In this document: positions 9,138-19,600 of the stretch, one piece after another | Numbering within the stretch: position 1 is the first letter of the stretch | Layout of the letters: the number at the start of each line of letters is the position of its first letter | NCBI RefSeq assembly: GCF_004364805.1 | Contig: NZ_SOAP01000001.1 | Location: 1,488,001-1,552,000, forward strand | Direction of reading: 5' to 3' | Source of the DNA: Pelagimonas phthalicica | GTDB lineage: Bacteria; Pseudomonadota; Alphaproteobacteria; Rhodobacterales; Rhodobacteraceae | Length of the DNA: 64,000 bases | The notes under the pieces: model-generated | What the model was told of the DNA's origin: nothing | The model's input: only the letters and a program-made list of their open reading frames with translations | Databases searched by the model: none | Position numbers and translations under genes: made by a program

Positions 9138-12100
9138 ATGATGAGTGACGACCAGAACTTTGGCGAAAATGACATTGCCATTGTGGGCATGGCTGCGCAT
9201 TTGCCGGGGGCCGAAGATATTGCCACCTATTGGCGCAACCTGCGCGATGGGGTGTCTTCGATCCGCCGGTTGAGCGAGGAAGAGTTGCAAGACGCCGGTG
9301 AAGATCCCGGCCTGATCCGTCATCGCGATTACGTGCCTTTTGCCGCGCCGTTGAATGATTTCGAGATGTTTGATGCTGAATTCTTTGGGTTTTCCCCCAA
9401 AGAGGCAGCGATCATGGATCCGCAACACCGTCAATTTCTAGAGACCGCGTGGGAAGCGCTGGAAAACGCAGGGCATGTGCCGGAAAACTTCCCCGGTCAG
9501 GTCGGTGTTTTTGCGGGCTGCGGGATGGGCAGCTATTTCTATTTCAACATCTGTTCCAATCCCGATCTGGTGGAAAGCACAGGCATGTTCCTGTTGCGCC
9601 ATACCGGCAACGACAAGGACTTTCTGACCACACGCCTAAGCCACGTACTGGACCTGCACGGGCCATCCATCGGCGTGCAAACCGCCTGTTCCACCTCACT
9701 GGTGGCCACCCATTACGCCGCCCAGGCGCTGCTCAACGGCGAATGTGACATGGCTTTGGCGGGAGGTGTCACCATCGAGCTGTCGCAAGGGCGTGGCTAT
9801 CTTTACAAGGAAAACGAGATCCTCAGCCCAGACGGGGCCTGCCACGCCTTTGACCATCGCGCCAAAGGCACGGTTTTTGGCTCGGGCTCGGGCGTTGTTG
9901 TGCTGCGGCGCATGGCGGACGCGGTGGCCGATGGCGATCACATATGGGGCGTTCTGAAATCCACCGCGGTGAACAATGACGGCGCGCAAAAGGCGGGTTA
10001 TCTGGCTCCTTCTGTCGATGGGCAAGCCAAAGCCGTAGCCGAGGCACATGCGCTGGCCGACATCACCGCTGATACCGTGGATTACGTCGAATGCCACGGC
10101 ACCGGCACCTATTTGGGCGACCCGATTGAGGTGGCCGCGCTAACCCAGGCCTTTGGCGAAAGCTCAAACAAATTGGGGCATTGCCGGATCGGTTCGGTCA
10201 AAACCAATATCGGCCACCTTGATACGGCGGCGGGTGTGGCCAGCATGATCAAGGCGACACTGGCCTTGCATCACAAACAAATGCCCCCCTCTCTGGGGTA
10301 TGAGGCCCCGAACCCTGCGATTGATTTCGAAAACTCCCCCTTCCGTGTCAATGACACACTGACCGACTGGCAGGCCCAAGGTCATCCACGCCGCGCCGGG
10401 GTGAACTCGCTTGGCGTTGGGGGAACCAACGCCCATGTGATCCTCGAAGAGGCTCCAACACGGGTCGCATCCGAGGAAAGCGATTTCCCGTTTCAGATCC
10501 TCAGCATATCGGGTCGTTCAAAAGCCGCGATGGAGGCCAATGCCAAACGCATGGCCGACCATCTTGAGGCCCATGCCGATCAAGACCTGGCCGACATCGC
10601 CTGGACGCTTCAAAACGGTCGCCGTGCCTTTGAGAAACGCCGGGTGGTGGTGGCCGAAACCCATAGCGAGGCGGCTGAACTCCTTCGGTCTGACAACACG
10701 CGCCGCGTCCACAGCCATACTGCGCTGACCAATCCCGACATCGCCTTCATGTTCCCCGGCGGCGGGGCACAATATGCAGGAATGGGGCGTGATCTTTATG
10801 AAACCGAGCCGGTCTTTGCCGAATGGATGGATCGCGGCCTTGATCACCTTGCCACCTTATCCCGCGAGGATATGCGCGCACTTTGGCTCCCCGCCGAGGC
10901 GGACCGGGTCCGGGCTGACGAGGCCCTGCGCCAACCGAGCCTGCAATTGCCGCTGATCATGATCGTGGAATATGCGCTTGCCCAGCTTTGGATGAGTTGG
11001 GGCATCGAACCGGCCGCTTTGGCCGGGCATTCCATGGGCGAAAACACCGCTGCTTGTGTGGCAGGTGTCATGTCCTTTGAGGATTGCATCGGCCTTGTCC
11101 ATCTGCGCGGCAAACTGTTCGACACGGTGCCTGCTGGCGGCATGTTATCCGTCGCCATGCCCGCCGAGGACTTGCGCCCGCTTTTGGGGGCTGATCTGGA
11201 TCTTGGCGCTGTGAACGCGCCCGAGCTTTCCGTCGCTTCCGGCCCTCAGGCCGCCCTTGACCGGCTTGAGGCCGAGCTGAAAGCGAAGGACATCGACGCC
11301 CAGCGCATCCAGATCGACATTGCCGCCCATAGCCGCATGCTGGACCCGATCCTTGAAGATTTCCGCACTTATCTGCGCTCGATCACCCTGAACCCACCGC
11401 AAGTCCCGCTGACATCGAACCGCACCGGCGCGCTGATGACGGCTGAGCAGGCCACCGATCCGGATTACTGGGTCGAACACCTACGCGGCACGGTGCATTT
11501 CGCCGATTGCATTGGCACCCTCGCCAAGGAAGATCGCATTTTCCTTGAGGTTGGCCCGGGCAAGGCCCTGTCCGCCTTGTCGCGTCAGCACAGCGATGTG
11601 ACCCCCAACCAGGTCATCAGCAGCTTGCGCCACCCCGAAGACGCCATCCCGGATGACAAACATATGTTTGAGGTCATGGGTCGCCTTTGGGCGCTGGGGG
11701 CCGAGATAGATTGGGAACAAATCTGGGGCGAGGCGCGTCGCGTTCGTGTGCCCCTGCCAACCTATGCGTTCCAACGCAGCCCCTATTTCATTGCGCCGGG
11801 CGAAGCCAAAACCGACACCGCCTCACAATACCTCATGCGCAGCGACGACATCTCGGATTGGGGGTGGAAACCGGTTTGGCGGCCCCGTTCTGCCCAGGTC
11901 GAAGTTGACATTGCCGATTTGGCAGAGGCGGACCCGCAAACCTGGCTGATCTTCCGCGACGAGTCTGGCCTCGCCTCCGGTGCGGCCACACAATTGCGCG
12001 CCGCCAACCACCAGGTTGTCGAAGTCAGCGTCGGCGATAGTTTCGCCCGTCTGTCCGAGGATCATTACCTTTTGTCGCCCGAGCGAGGGCGCGAAGGTTA

Positions 12101-15100
12101 TGACATGCTGTTGCAGGATCTGGCGGCGCGCGGTGTCGTACCAACCCGGATCGCGCATTTCTGGTTGGTCACGCAGGATGAATCCCACCGTCCCGGCTCA
12201 TCCTTCTTTCACCGCGTACAGGAACAGGGGTTTTATTCGCTCATGTTCCTCGCTCAGGCCTTGGCCGAAGAGGGCACCGCCAAACCGCATATCAGCATTT
12301 TCACCAATAGCGCGGCCAAGCTGCGGGACGAGGCGTTGCCCTACCCCGCCAAAGCCACCATTGCCGGTCCCGCCCGGGTGATCCCACGGGAATTGCCCGG
12401 CGTCACGGTCAGCACCTGCGACCTTGAACTGCCCAAAGCGCCACAATCGTCCTTTTGGGGCCGGGCCAAGGCGATGGCCAGCCATGCAACCTCGATGCAG
12501 GCGCTGACATCGCGCGTTTTAGAAGAGTTGCTGGCCGAACCCGCCGACCTCGTGGCGGCTCTGCGCAAAGATCGCCGGTTCGAAGCCGCCATGAAACCCG
12601 TCAAACTCGACGACACCCCCAAGGTGGCATCGAATGGTACCTACCTGATCACCGGTGGCTTTGGCGGGATTGGTCAAAGCCTCGCCATGGATTTCGCCCA
12701 ACACGGCGCAAAGCTGATCCTGCTCGCCCGCAAATCCCTGCCGGACCGCGCCGAGTGGGACAGCTATGTCACCCGACACGCCCCAACAGACGCCATCGCC
12801 CGCCGTATCCGCGCGGTGCAAGCGCTGGAAGAGGCGGGGGCAACAGTCATGGTGCGCGCGGCAGATGTGTGCAACCGCGATCAAATGCAGGCGGTCAAAG
12901 ATGCCGCCGAGGCCGAATTTGGCCCGATCACCGGTGTCATCCACGGGGCCGGTGTCATTGATGACGCGCCTTTGATGACCAAAACCCCGGCCAGTGTCGA
13001 AGACGTGTTTACCCCGAAAATCCACGGCACCGAGGTGCTGGGGCAAGTCTTTCCAGATGGATCCGTCGACTGGATGGTGCTGTTCAGCTCGTCGTCGACC
13101 GTCACCGCCCCGGCGGGTCAGATCGATTATGTGGCAGCCAATGAATATCTCAACGCCTTCGCCCGCGCGCGCAGTGGGGCCACCAAAGTCGTGGCGATCA
13201 ATTGGGGCATTTGGAACGAGGTCGGCATGGCCGCCGAAGCCGTCGCCGCACGTTCCGGTGATCTGCCAAAAGCGCCGCTTGAACCTGTTGAGCTGCCCAT
13301 GCTCGATGACATGAGCTTTGACGCGCATGGCAATCGCATCTTCCACGCGAGTTACAGCGCCGATGACTGGTTCATCGACGAACACCGGACCAAGGCAGGC
13401 GACGCCCTGTTGCCCGGCACGGGTTATCTGACCCTCGCGGCCCATGCGCTTGACGCCCACCATCAAAGTGGCTCATTCGAATTGCGCGACCTCAATTTCC
13501 TGCGTCCTTTGCGCGTCGCAGATGGCGGCACGCGCGATGTGCGTGTCCGTCTCAACCGGACCGAAGAGGGTTATGGTTTTGACGTGCTGGCCGACACAGC
13601 CTTGAACGGGCGCAACGGATTTGCCCTGACCGCACAAGGTGGTCTGTCCTTACTGCCCATGTCGCGGCCCGATCCAGTCGATCTGAACGCCGTCTATGGG
13701 CGATGCGGTTCGCCAACCGGCGCGCCGGGGCAGAAATTGTCGACCGCGCAAGAGGTGCATCTGGCCTTTGGTCCGCGTTGGAAGGTTTTGGATAACCGCG
13801 CTTTGGGGCAAAGCGAGGGCATCGCCGAACTGTCCCTGCCTGATCTCGCGCAGGGCGATCACTGCCTGTTGCACCCGGCCTTGATGGATATTGCCACCGG
13901 TTGGGCGATGGAGTTGATCCAAGGCTATCAACCGACCCACCTTTGGGTGCCTGTGCGCTATGCGCGGGTGCGTGTCCATGCGCCTCTGCCTGATCGCATC
14001 ATCTCTTGGGTCCGCAATGCCGCCGAGAACCGCGCGGATGCGGAAACGGCCAGCTTTGACGTCACCCTGTGTGACCTCGACGGCAATGTGATCGTTGAAA
14101 TCTCGGGCTTTACCATTCGCAAGCTGGAAAACCTGGATGTGCTCAAGGCCCCTGCCCGTCTGACCCCGGCCGAGGTTGAATTTGACGACGCACCAGAAGC
14201 TGGACAGCCCTTATCGCCCGCCGAGGAACGCCTGGCGCATAACCTCTCGCAAGGGATTTTGCCTGCGGAAGGTGTGCAAGCCTTCCATCGCGCCTTGGCC
14301 TTGGGGGCACCGCAAGTGGTCGTCTCGTCCATGGATCTCGATGCGCTGACCCGGCAAACCGCCGCCAGCACCGCCGAAGCCGGAGAGACGCAAAAGTTTG
14401 ACCGCCCGGAATTGGAGGGCGATTATGTCGCCCCCGAGAATGAAATCGAACGGCAATTGGCCGCGTTCTGGGAAGAGCTGCTGGGCGTGCAAAATGTCGG
14501 GGTCGAGGACAGTTTCTTTGACCTTGGCGGGCATAGCCTGATCGCGGTGCGGCTGTTTGCCAAAGTCAAAAAGGCCTTCCGCATCGATTTCCCGATTTCG
14601 GTCCTGTTCGAAGCCCCAACCATTCGCAAATGTGCCGCGCTGATCGCGGAACAGATCGGCATGCCGGAAGAAGGTGACACCCCAGACGCCCCCAAAGCGC
14701 CAGAACGCCGGTTCCGCCATATCGTGCCGATGCATGATGGCGATGGCGGCGCGCGCCAGCCGTTCTTCTTGATTGCTGGCATGTTTGGCAATGTGTTGAA
14801 CCTGCGCCATCTGGCCCATCTCTTGGGTGCGGATCGTCCATTTTATGGCTTGCAAGCCAAAGGGCTGCTGGGCGGCGAAGCCCCGCATGAAAAGATTGAA
14901 GATGCCGCGCGCGACTATATCGAGGAAATGCGCCAAGTGCAGCCCGAAGGGCCATATATGCTTGGCGGGTTCTCGGGTGGTGGCATCACCGCCTATGAGA
15001 TCGCGCATCAGTTGGAAATGATGGGCGAAGAGGTGTCTTTGGTCGTTATGCTCGACACACCATTACCACAGCGCCGCCCGCTGTCGCGCAAGGACCGGAT

Positions 15101-15575
15101 GATCATCCAATGGCATCAGGCCCGCGAAAAGGGGCCGCTTTATCCGCTGATCTGGGCCAAGAACCGCATCGCCTGGGAATTCGAAAAACGCCGCCAGGTT
15201 GAAGAGACCGAGACAGCCGGAGCCTTCCATAATGCCGAGATTGAGGCTGCGTTCTATCGCTCCATCGCCGCCTATACGGTCAAACCTTGGACCGGCCGCC
15301 TTGTTCTTTTCCGCCCGCCGCTGCAGGGCAAATGGCAGGTGACCGGCGGCGCGATGGTCAATTCTGAACGCACCTATTTGACCAATGACAATGACTGGGG
15401 GCTCTTCGTCCCTCATGTTGAGGTTCATGAAGTGCCCGGAGATCACGACAGTATGGTTCTCGAGCCCAATGTCCGCGTATTGGCGGCAGGTATGCGTGCG
15501 GCCATCGAAGAGGCCGAGGCCCGCGTTGCCGGACATGGTGAGGTGGTCAAGTTTCCCACCCAAGCGGCGGAGTAA
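9138..15575 (+). CDS. Modular type I polyketide synthase, KS-AT-KR-DH-ACP-TE
   Basis: About 2145 residues from the ATG at 9138, preceded by AAGGG; a GTG at 9117 is less likely. Domains in order: ketosynthase 10-440 (Cys184 in TACSTS, His320 in HGTGT, His360 in NIGHLD); acyltransferase 528-823 (GHSMGE with Ser632, His731); a KR structural half then ketoreductase about 905-1370 (GGFGGIG near 1173, Tyr1331 and Asn1335, and an LDD-like IDD at 1274-1276, suggesting a B-type KR); dehydratase 1401-1668 (His1416, Asp1584 in HPALMD); ACP with Ser1800 in DLGGHSL; thioesterase 1870-2135 (GFSGG with Ser1946, Asp1973, His2103). All key catalytic residues appear present. KR preceding DH is not the canonical order. 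It heads a GT2-NRPS-PPTase operon inside a polysaccharide locus. The TE implies hydrolytic or transfer release of a short unsaturated acyl product, which is unidentified. Confidence 0.96.
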   Translation: MMSDDQNFGENDIAIVGMAAHLPGAEDIATYWRNLRDGVSSIRRLSEEELQDAGEDPGLIRHRDYVPFAAPLNDFEMFDAEFFGFSPKEAAIMDPQHRQFLETAWEALENAGHVPENFPGQVGVFAGCGMGSYFYFNICSNPDLVESTGMFLLRHTGNDKDFLTTRLSHVLDLHGPSIGVQTACSTSLVATHYAAQALLNGECDMALAGGVTIELSQGRGYLYKENEILSPDGACHAFDHRAKGTVFGSGSGVVVLRRMADAVADGDHIWGVLKSTAVNNDGAQKAGYLAPSVDGQAKAVAEAHALADITADTVDYVECHGTGTYLGDPIEVAALTQAFGESSNKLGHCRIGSVKTNIGHLDTAAGVASMIKATLALHHKQMPPSLGYEAPNPAIDFENSPFRVNDTLTDWQAQGHPRRAGVNSLGVGGTNAHVILEEAPTRVASEESDFPFQILSISGRSKAAMEANAKRMADHLEAHADQDLADIAWTLQNGRRAFEKRRVVVAETHSEAAELLRSDNTRRVHSHTALTNPDIAFMFPGGGAQYAGMGRDLYETEPVFAEWMDRGLDHLATLSREDMRALWLPAEADRVRADEALRQPSLQLPLIMIVEYALAQLWMSWGIEPAALAGHSMGENTAACVAGVMSFEDCIGLVHLRGKLFDTVPAGGMLSVAMPAEDLRPLLGADLDLGAVNAPELSVASGPQAALDRLEAELKAKDIDAQRIQIDIAAHSRMLDPILEDFRTYLRSITLNPPQVPLTSNRTGALMTAEQATDPDYWVEHLRGTVHFADCIGTLAKEDRIFLEVGPGKALSALSRQHSDVTPNQVISSLRHPEDAIPDDKHMFEVMGRLWALGAEIDWEQIWGEARRVRVPLPTYAFQRSPYFIAPGEAKTDTASQYLMRSDDISDWGWKPVWRPRSAQVEVDIADLAEADPQTWLIFRDESGLASGAATQLRAANHQVVEVSVGDSFARLSEDHYLLSPERGREGYDMLLQDLAARGVVPTRIAHFWLVTQDESHRPGSSFFHRVQEQGFYSLMFLAQALAEEGTAKPHISIFTNSAAKLRDEALPYPAKATIAGPARVIPRELPGVTVSTCDLELPKAPQSSFWGRAKAMASHATSMQALTSRVLEELLAEPADLVAALRKDRRFEAAMKPVKLDDTPKVASNGTYLITGGFGGIGQSLAMDFAQHGAKLILLARKSLPDRAEWDSYVTRHAPTDAIARRIRAVQALEEAGATVMVRAADVCNRDQMQAVKDAAEAEFGPITGVIHGAGVIDDAPLMTKTPASVEDVFTPKIHGTEVLGQVFPDGSVDWMVLFSSSSTVTAPAGQIDYVAANEYLNAFARARSGATKVVAINWGIWNEVGMAAEAVAARSGDLPKAPLEPVELPMLDDMSFDAHGNRIFHASYSADDWFIDEHRTKAGDALLPGTGYLTLAAHALDAHHQSGSFELRDLNFLRPLRVADGGTRDVRVRLNRTEEGYGFDVLADTALNGRNGFALTAQGGLSLLPMSRPDPVDLNAVYGRCGSPTGAPGQKLSTAQEVHLAFGPRWKVLDNRALGQSEGIAELSLPDLAQGDHCLLHPALMDIATGWAMELIQGYQPTHLWVPVRYARVRVHAPLPDRIISWVRNAAENRADAETASFDVTLCDLDGNVIVEISGFTIRKLENLDVLKAPARLTPAEVEFDDAPEAGQPLSPAEERLAHNLSQGILPAEGVQAFHRALALGAPQVVVSSMDLDALTRQTAASTAEAGETQKFDRPELEGDYVAPENEIERQLAAFWEELLGVQNVGVEDSFFDLGGHSLIAVRLFAKVKKAFRIDFPISVLFEAPTIRKCAALIAEQIGMPEEGDTPDAPKAPERRFRHIVPMHDGDGGARQPFFLIAGMFGNVLNLRHLAHLLGADRPFYGLQAKGLLGGEAPHEKIEDAARDYIEEMRQVQPEGPYMLGGFSGGGITAYEIAHQLEMMGEEVSLVVMLDTPLPQRRPLSRKDRMIIQWHQAREKGPLYPLIWAKNRIAWEFEKRRQVEETETAGAFHNAEIEAAFYRSIAAYTVKPWTGRLVLFRPPLQGKWQVTGGAMVNSERTYLTNDNDWGLFVPHVEVHEVPGDHDSMVLEPNVRVLAAGMRAAIEEAEARVAGHGEVVKFPTQAAE

Positions 15576-15578
15576 CGG

Positions 15579-16598
15579 ATGCCGAAACTGCTTGTGGTCT
15601 CGCTGAATTTTCGCACGCCCGACATGACCCTGCGCTCGGTGCAATCTGCCTTGCGTGCCATGGAAGGGCTGGATGCAGAGCTGGTGCTGGTCGATAATGA
15701 CAGCGGCGACGGATCGTTCGAAAAGATGCAAACCGAATTGGATCAGGCCAATTGGGCGCAGGGTGCGCCGATCCGGTTGATCCAGTCGGGCCACAATGGC
15801 GGGTTTGGTGCCGGCAACAATGTCGGCATTCGTGCGGGGTGGTCCGATGGGTCCAAGCCCGATTACGTCTATCTGCTAAACTCCGACGCCTTCCCGGCCC
15901 CGGATGCATTGCAAAAACTGCTGACCCATCTGGAAACCCACCCCGAGGCAGGTTTCGCCGGAAGTTACATCCATGGCGAAGAGGGCGATCCGCATGTCAC
16001 AGCCTTTCGCTTTCCAACACTTTGGTCCGAGCTTGAGGGTGCCATGCGTTTTGGTCCCGTATCACGCCTGCTGAAAAACAAATCCGTCCCCATCGGCGTT
16101 CCTGAACAGACGCAGCCGGTGGATTGGCTTGCCGGTGCCTCGATCATGATGCGGCAAAGCGTGCTGGACGAAATCGGCCTCTTTGATGAGACGTTTTTCC
16201 TCTACTTCGAAGAAACCGAGCTATGCCTGCGCGCCGCCCGCGCCGGGCACCAGACCCACTATGTGCGCGACAGCCATGTTGCTCATATCGGGTCGGTCTC
16301 GACCGGCATGAAGGTCTGGACCCGCATTCCCCAGTTTTGGCTCGACAGCAGATGGCACTATTTCAGTAAGAGCCATGGCCGCGCCTATGCGATTGCTGCC
16401 ACCGGAATGCATCTTTTAGGTGGGCTGTTTTGGCGCATGCGGCGGGTGCTTCAACGCAAAACCCCCGCTGATCCGCCACATTTTTTGCGTGATCTTGTTC
16501 TACATGATGTCCAAGCGATGGCCCGGCCCCTGCCGGGAAAGCGCAAAGCGGTGGTCCCGGTCTCGGGGAACACCGCAATTGAGGGTATAACGGAGTAA
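15579..16598 (+). CDS. Glycosyltransferase family 2, rhamnosyltransferase-like, between PKS and NRPS
   Basis: 339 residues, with the ATG at 15579 only 3 nt after the PKS stop and GGAG just upstream. GT2 (WbbL/RfbF-type) features are VVSLNFRTPDMTLRSVQSAL, LVDNDSGDGS, the NGGFGAGNN motif, the NSD catalytic region (YLLNSDAFP) and the acceptor-side signature WLAGASIMMR with FFLYFEETELC. These resemble rhamnosyl- or deoxyhexosyltransferases. Because it is wedged between the PKS and NRPS genes with tight spacing, it is very likely part of the same pathway. It may glycosylate the polyketide/peptide product or build the sugar acceptor for it. Confidence 0.9.
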   Translation: MPKLLVVSLNFRTPDMTLRSVQSALRAMEGLDAELVLVDNDSGDGSFEKMQTELDQANWAQGAPIRLIQSGHNGGFGAGNNVGIRAGWSDGSKPDYVYLLNSDAFPAPDALQKLLTHLETHPEAGFAGSYIHGEEGDPHVTAFRFPTLWSELEGAMRFGPVSRLLKNKSVPIGVPEQTQPVDWLAGASIMMRQSVLDEIGLFDETFFLYFEETELCLRAARAGHQTHYVRDSHVAHIGSVSTGMKVWTRIPQFWLDSRWHYFSKSHGRAYAIAATGMHLLGGLFWRMRRVLQRKTPADPPHFLRDLVLHDVQAMARPLPGKRKAVVPVSGNTAIEGITE

Positions 16599-16603
16599 AT
16601 AAA

Positions 16604-19600
16604 ATGACCCAGTTCTCCTGCATTGTGATCGGCAATGAATCGCTTTTGGTGCAATGCGCCCAGGCGGCGCTGGATCGGGGGAACACGGTTGCAGCGGTGG
16701 TAACGCGCAATGACGGTGTTGCGGATTGGGCGCGTGGGGCCGGACTTCGGGTCGAAGCACCGGGTTCGGACCTTGCTGCACGCCTGACCGGTGTTGCAAC
16801 GGACTATTTGCTGTCCATCGCCAATCTCGACATTATTCCTGAAGACGTACTCGCCCTGCCCGCAAAGGGGGCGATCAACTTTCATGATGGCCCCTTGCCC
16901 CGCCATGCCGGTTTGAACGCGCCGGTTTGGGCCTTGATGCAGGGTGAAACGCAGCACGGCATCTCGTGGCACATGATCGAAGGCGGCGTTGATGAGGGTG
17001 ACGTGCTGGTGTCCCGCAGCTTTGATATCAGCGCCAGTGACACGGCCTTGACCCTGAACACCAAAGCCTATGAGGCAGCGATTGCCAGCTTCCCTGCCCT
17101 ACTGGATCAGCTTGAGGCCGGTCAGTTGAACCGGACCAAACAGGATCTGTCGCTGCGCAGCTATCACGCTTTGGCGGACCGCCCGTCTGGCTATGGGTTG
17201 CTGGATTTCTCGCGCCCTGCTGAAGAATTGGCGCGTCTCGTGCGCGCCTTGGATCACGGCCCCTATTGGAACCCGCTCGCCGCGCCAAAATTCCGGGCCA
17301 AGGATCAAATCTGGCTCGCCACCAGTGCGCGTATTGTCGACGGCCAAGGTGCGCCGGGCACGGTGCTGAAAGAGACAGCGGATCACCTGACCGTGGCCTG
17401 CGGTAATGGTGCGATTGAGTTGCAAGACATCACCCGCATTTGCGGCACGCCCGTGGCACCCGTTGTCGTCGCGCTTGAGGGAGACGTGTTGCCGGTTGCT
17501 GGCGATTTCGCCGGTGTGGATGCCGCCATCAAGCAGATTGCCAGCCGTGATCAGTACTGGCGCAACCGCTTTGCAAATTTCACGCCTCTGGAACTGGGCG
17601 GAGTTGCCACTGACAGCGGGAAAATCGAAACGCGGTCAGTCAGCCTGAGCAACGGGTTGGCTCAGGTGGCGGAGTGGGTGCAAAACCTGTCCGCAGGGAC
17701 TTCGGTTGATATCGCCTACAGCAATGCTGCCATTCGTGGCCAAGCCGAAACCGGCCTGGTCGCGGGCTGGGTGCCTTTGCGACTGGAAAGCGGGTCTCCA
17801 GATCTGGCCATCAAGGCCGGGTTTGCGACCGACCTATTCGCCCGCGCGCCCGAGCTGGACTGGCCGCAGATGCCGCATCTTGGCCTGTCTTCGCTGGGCC
17901 ATATCAACGGAACCGCCATCACCGTAAACGCCGAGGTTGGCCAACTGACCTATGACAGCGGCAAAATCTCGGCCGCGATGGTGGAATTGCTGATCGCGCG
18001 CCTGGAATTGCAGCAAGCCCTGCCGCAAGCGGAACGGGACATGGTCCTGAACGATTGGAACACCAATAGCGCGGAGTATGATCGCGCCCTGACCATGCAT
18101 CGGGCGTTTGAGGCGCAAGTTGCCAAAACCCCCAACGCCACCGCACTGGTTTTTGAGAACCAATCGCTGACTTATGCCGATTTGAACGCCCGCGCCAACC
18201 GGGCCGCGCATATCCTGCAAGACATGGGTGTCGCGCCGGGCCAGATTGTCGGCCTGTGCTGTTCGCGCTCGGTTGACCTGTTGGTCGGCGGTTTGGCGAT
18301 CCTCAAGGCTGGCGGGGCGTATCTGCCGATGGATCCAAGCTATCCGGCGGATCGCCTTCAGCATTTTGTTCAGGACAGCGATGCCAAGGTTATCGTAACG
18401 CAGGCGGCGATGGAGGCGAACCTGCCGCAGAACTCGGCACAGATCCTGGTGCTCGACGCTGAGCCGAAACTTGCCGCCGCTTCGCCGGACAATCTGGCAG
18501 ATACAAGCGGTCCAAAAGATCTTGCCTATCTCATCTACACCAGCGGCTCGACCGGAACGCCCAAGGGCGTGATGATCGAGCATCGCAATGTGATCAACTT
18601 CTATGCCGGGATGGATCAGCACATCCCGCTTGGCGGGACTTGGCTGGCGGTGACCAGCCTCAGCTTTGACATCTCGGTGCTGGAACTGTTCTGGACCACC
18701 GCGCGCGGTTTCAAAACCGTGCTAACCTCGGATGAAGATCGTGGGCTGATCTCAAAAGGACCGATGCCCATGTCTGACGCCGCGATGGAGTTTTCCATCT
18801 ATTACTGGGGCAATGATGATGGCGTTGGTCGAGACAAATACAAGATGCTGCTTGAGGGCGCGAAATTTGCCGACCAAAACGGGTTTTGCGCGGTTTGGAC
18901 GCCCGAACGTCATTTCCACGCCTTTGGTGGCCCTTATCCAAACCCCTCTGTAACCGGGGCCGCTGTGGCGGCGGTTACGCAGAATATCGGGGTGCGATCC
19001 GGTTCTGTCGTCGCCCCGCTGCACCACCCGGCCCGTATCGCCGAAGAATGGTCAGTCATCGACAATCTCACCAATGGCCGTGCCGGGCTGGCGATTGCCA
19101 GCGGTTGGCAGCCGGATGACTTTGTCCTGCGCCCGGAAAATGCGCCCCCGAACAACAAGAAGGCGATGGTTGAAAACATCGACCAGATCCGCCGCTTGTG
19201 GCGCGGCGAACCTGTGGCTTTCCCAAAGGCAGATGGGTCGATGCACGAGGTCGTCACGCAGCCCCGTCCCGTGACCAAGGAGCTGCCGATTTGGGTCACC
19301 ATCGCAGGCAATCCGGAGACTTGGCGCGAGGCGGGTCGCTTGGGCTGCAACGTGCTGACTCACCTGCTGGGCCAGTCGATTGACGAGGTCGCGGATAAGA
19401 TCAAGATCTATCACGACGAGCTGCGCAATGCCGGGCACGACCCCAAGGATTTCAGCGTCTCGTTGATGCTGCACACCTATATTGCCGAGACCCGTGATGA
19501 GGCCCGCGAAACCGCGCGCCAGCCGATGCGCGATTATCTCAATTCCGCCGCCGGGTTGATCAAACAATACGCTTGGGCCTTCCCGGCCTTCAAACGCCCC

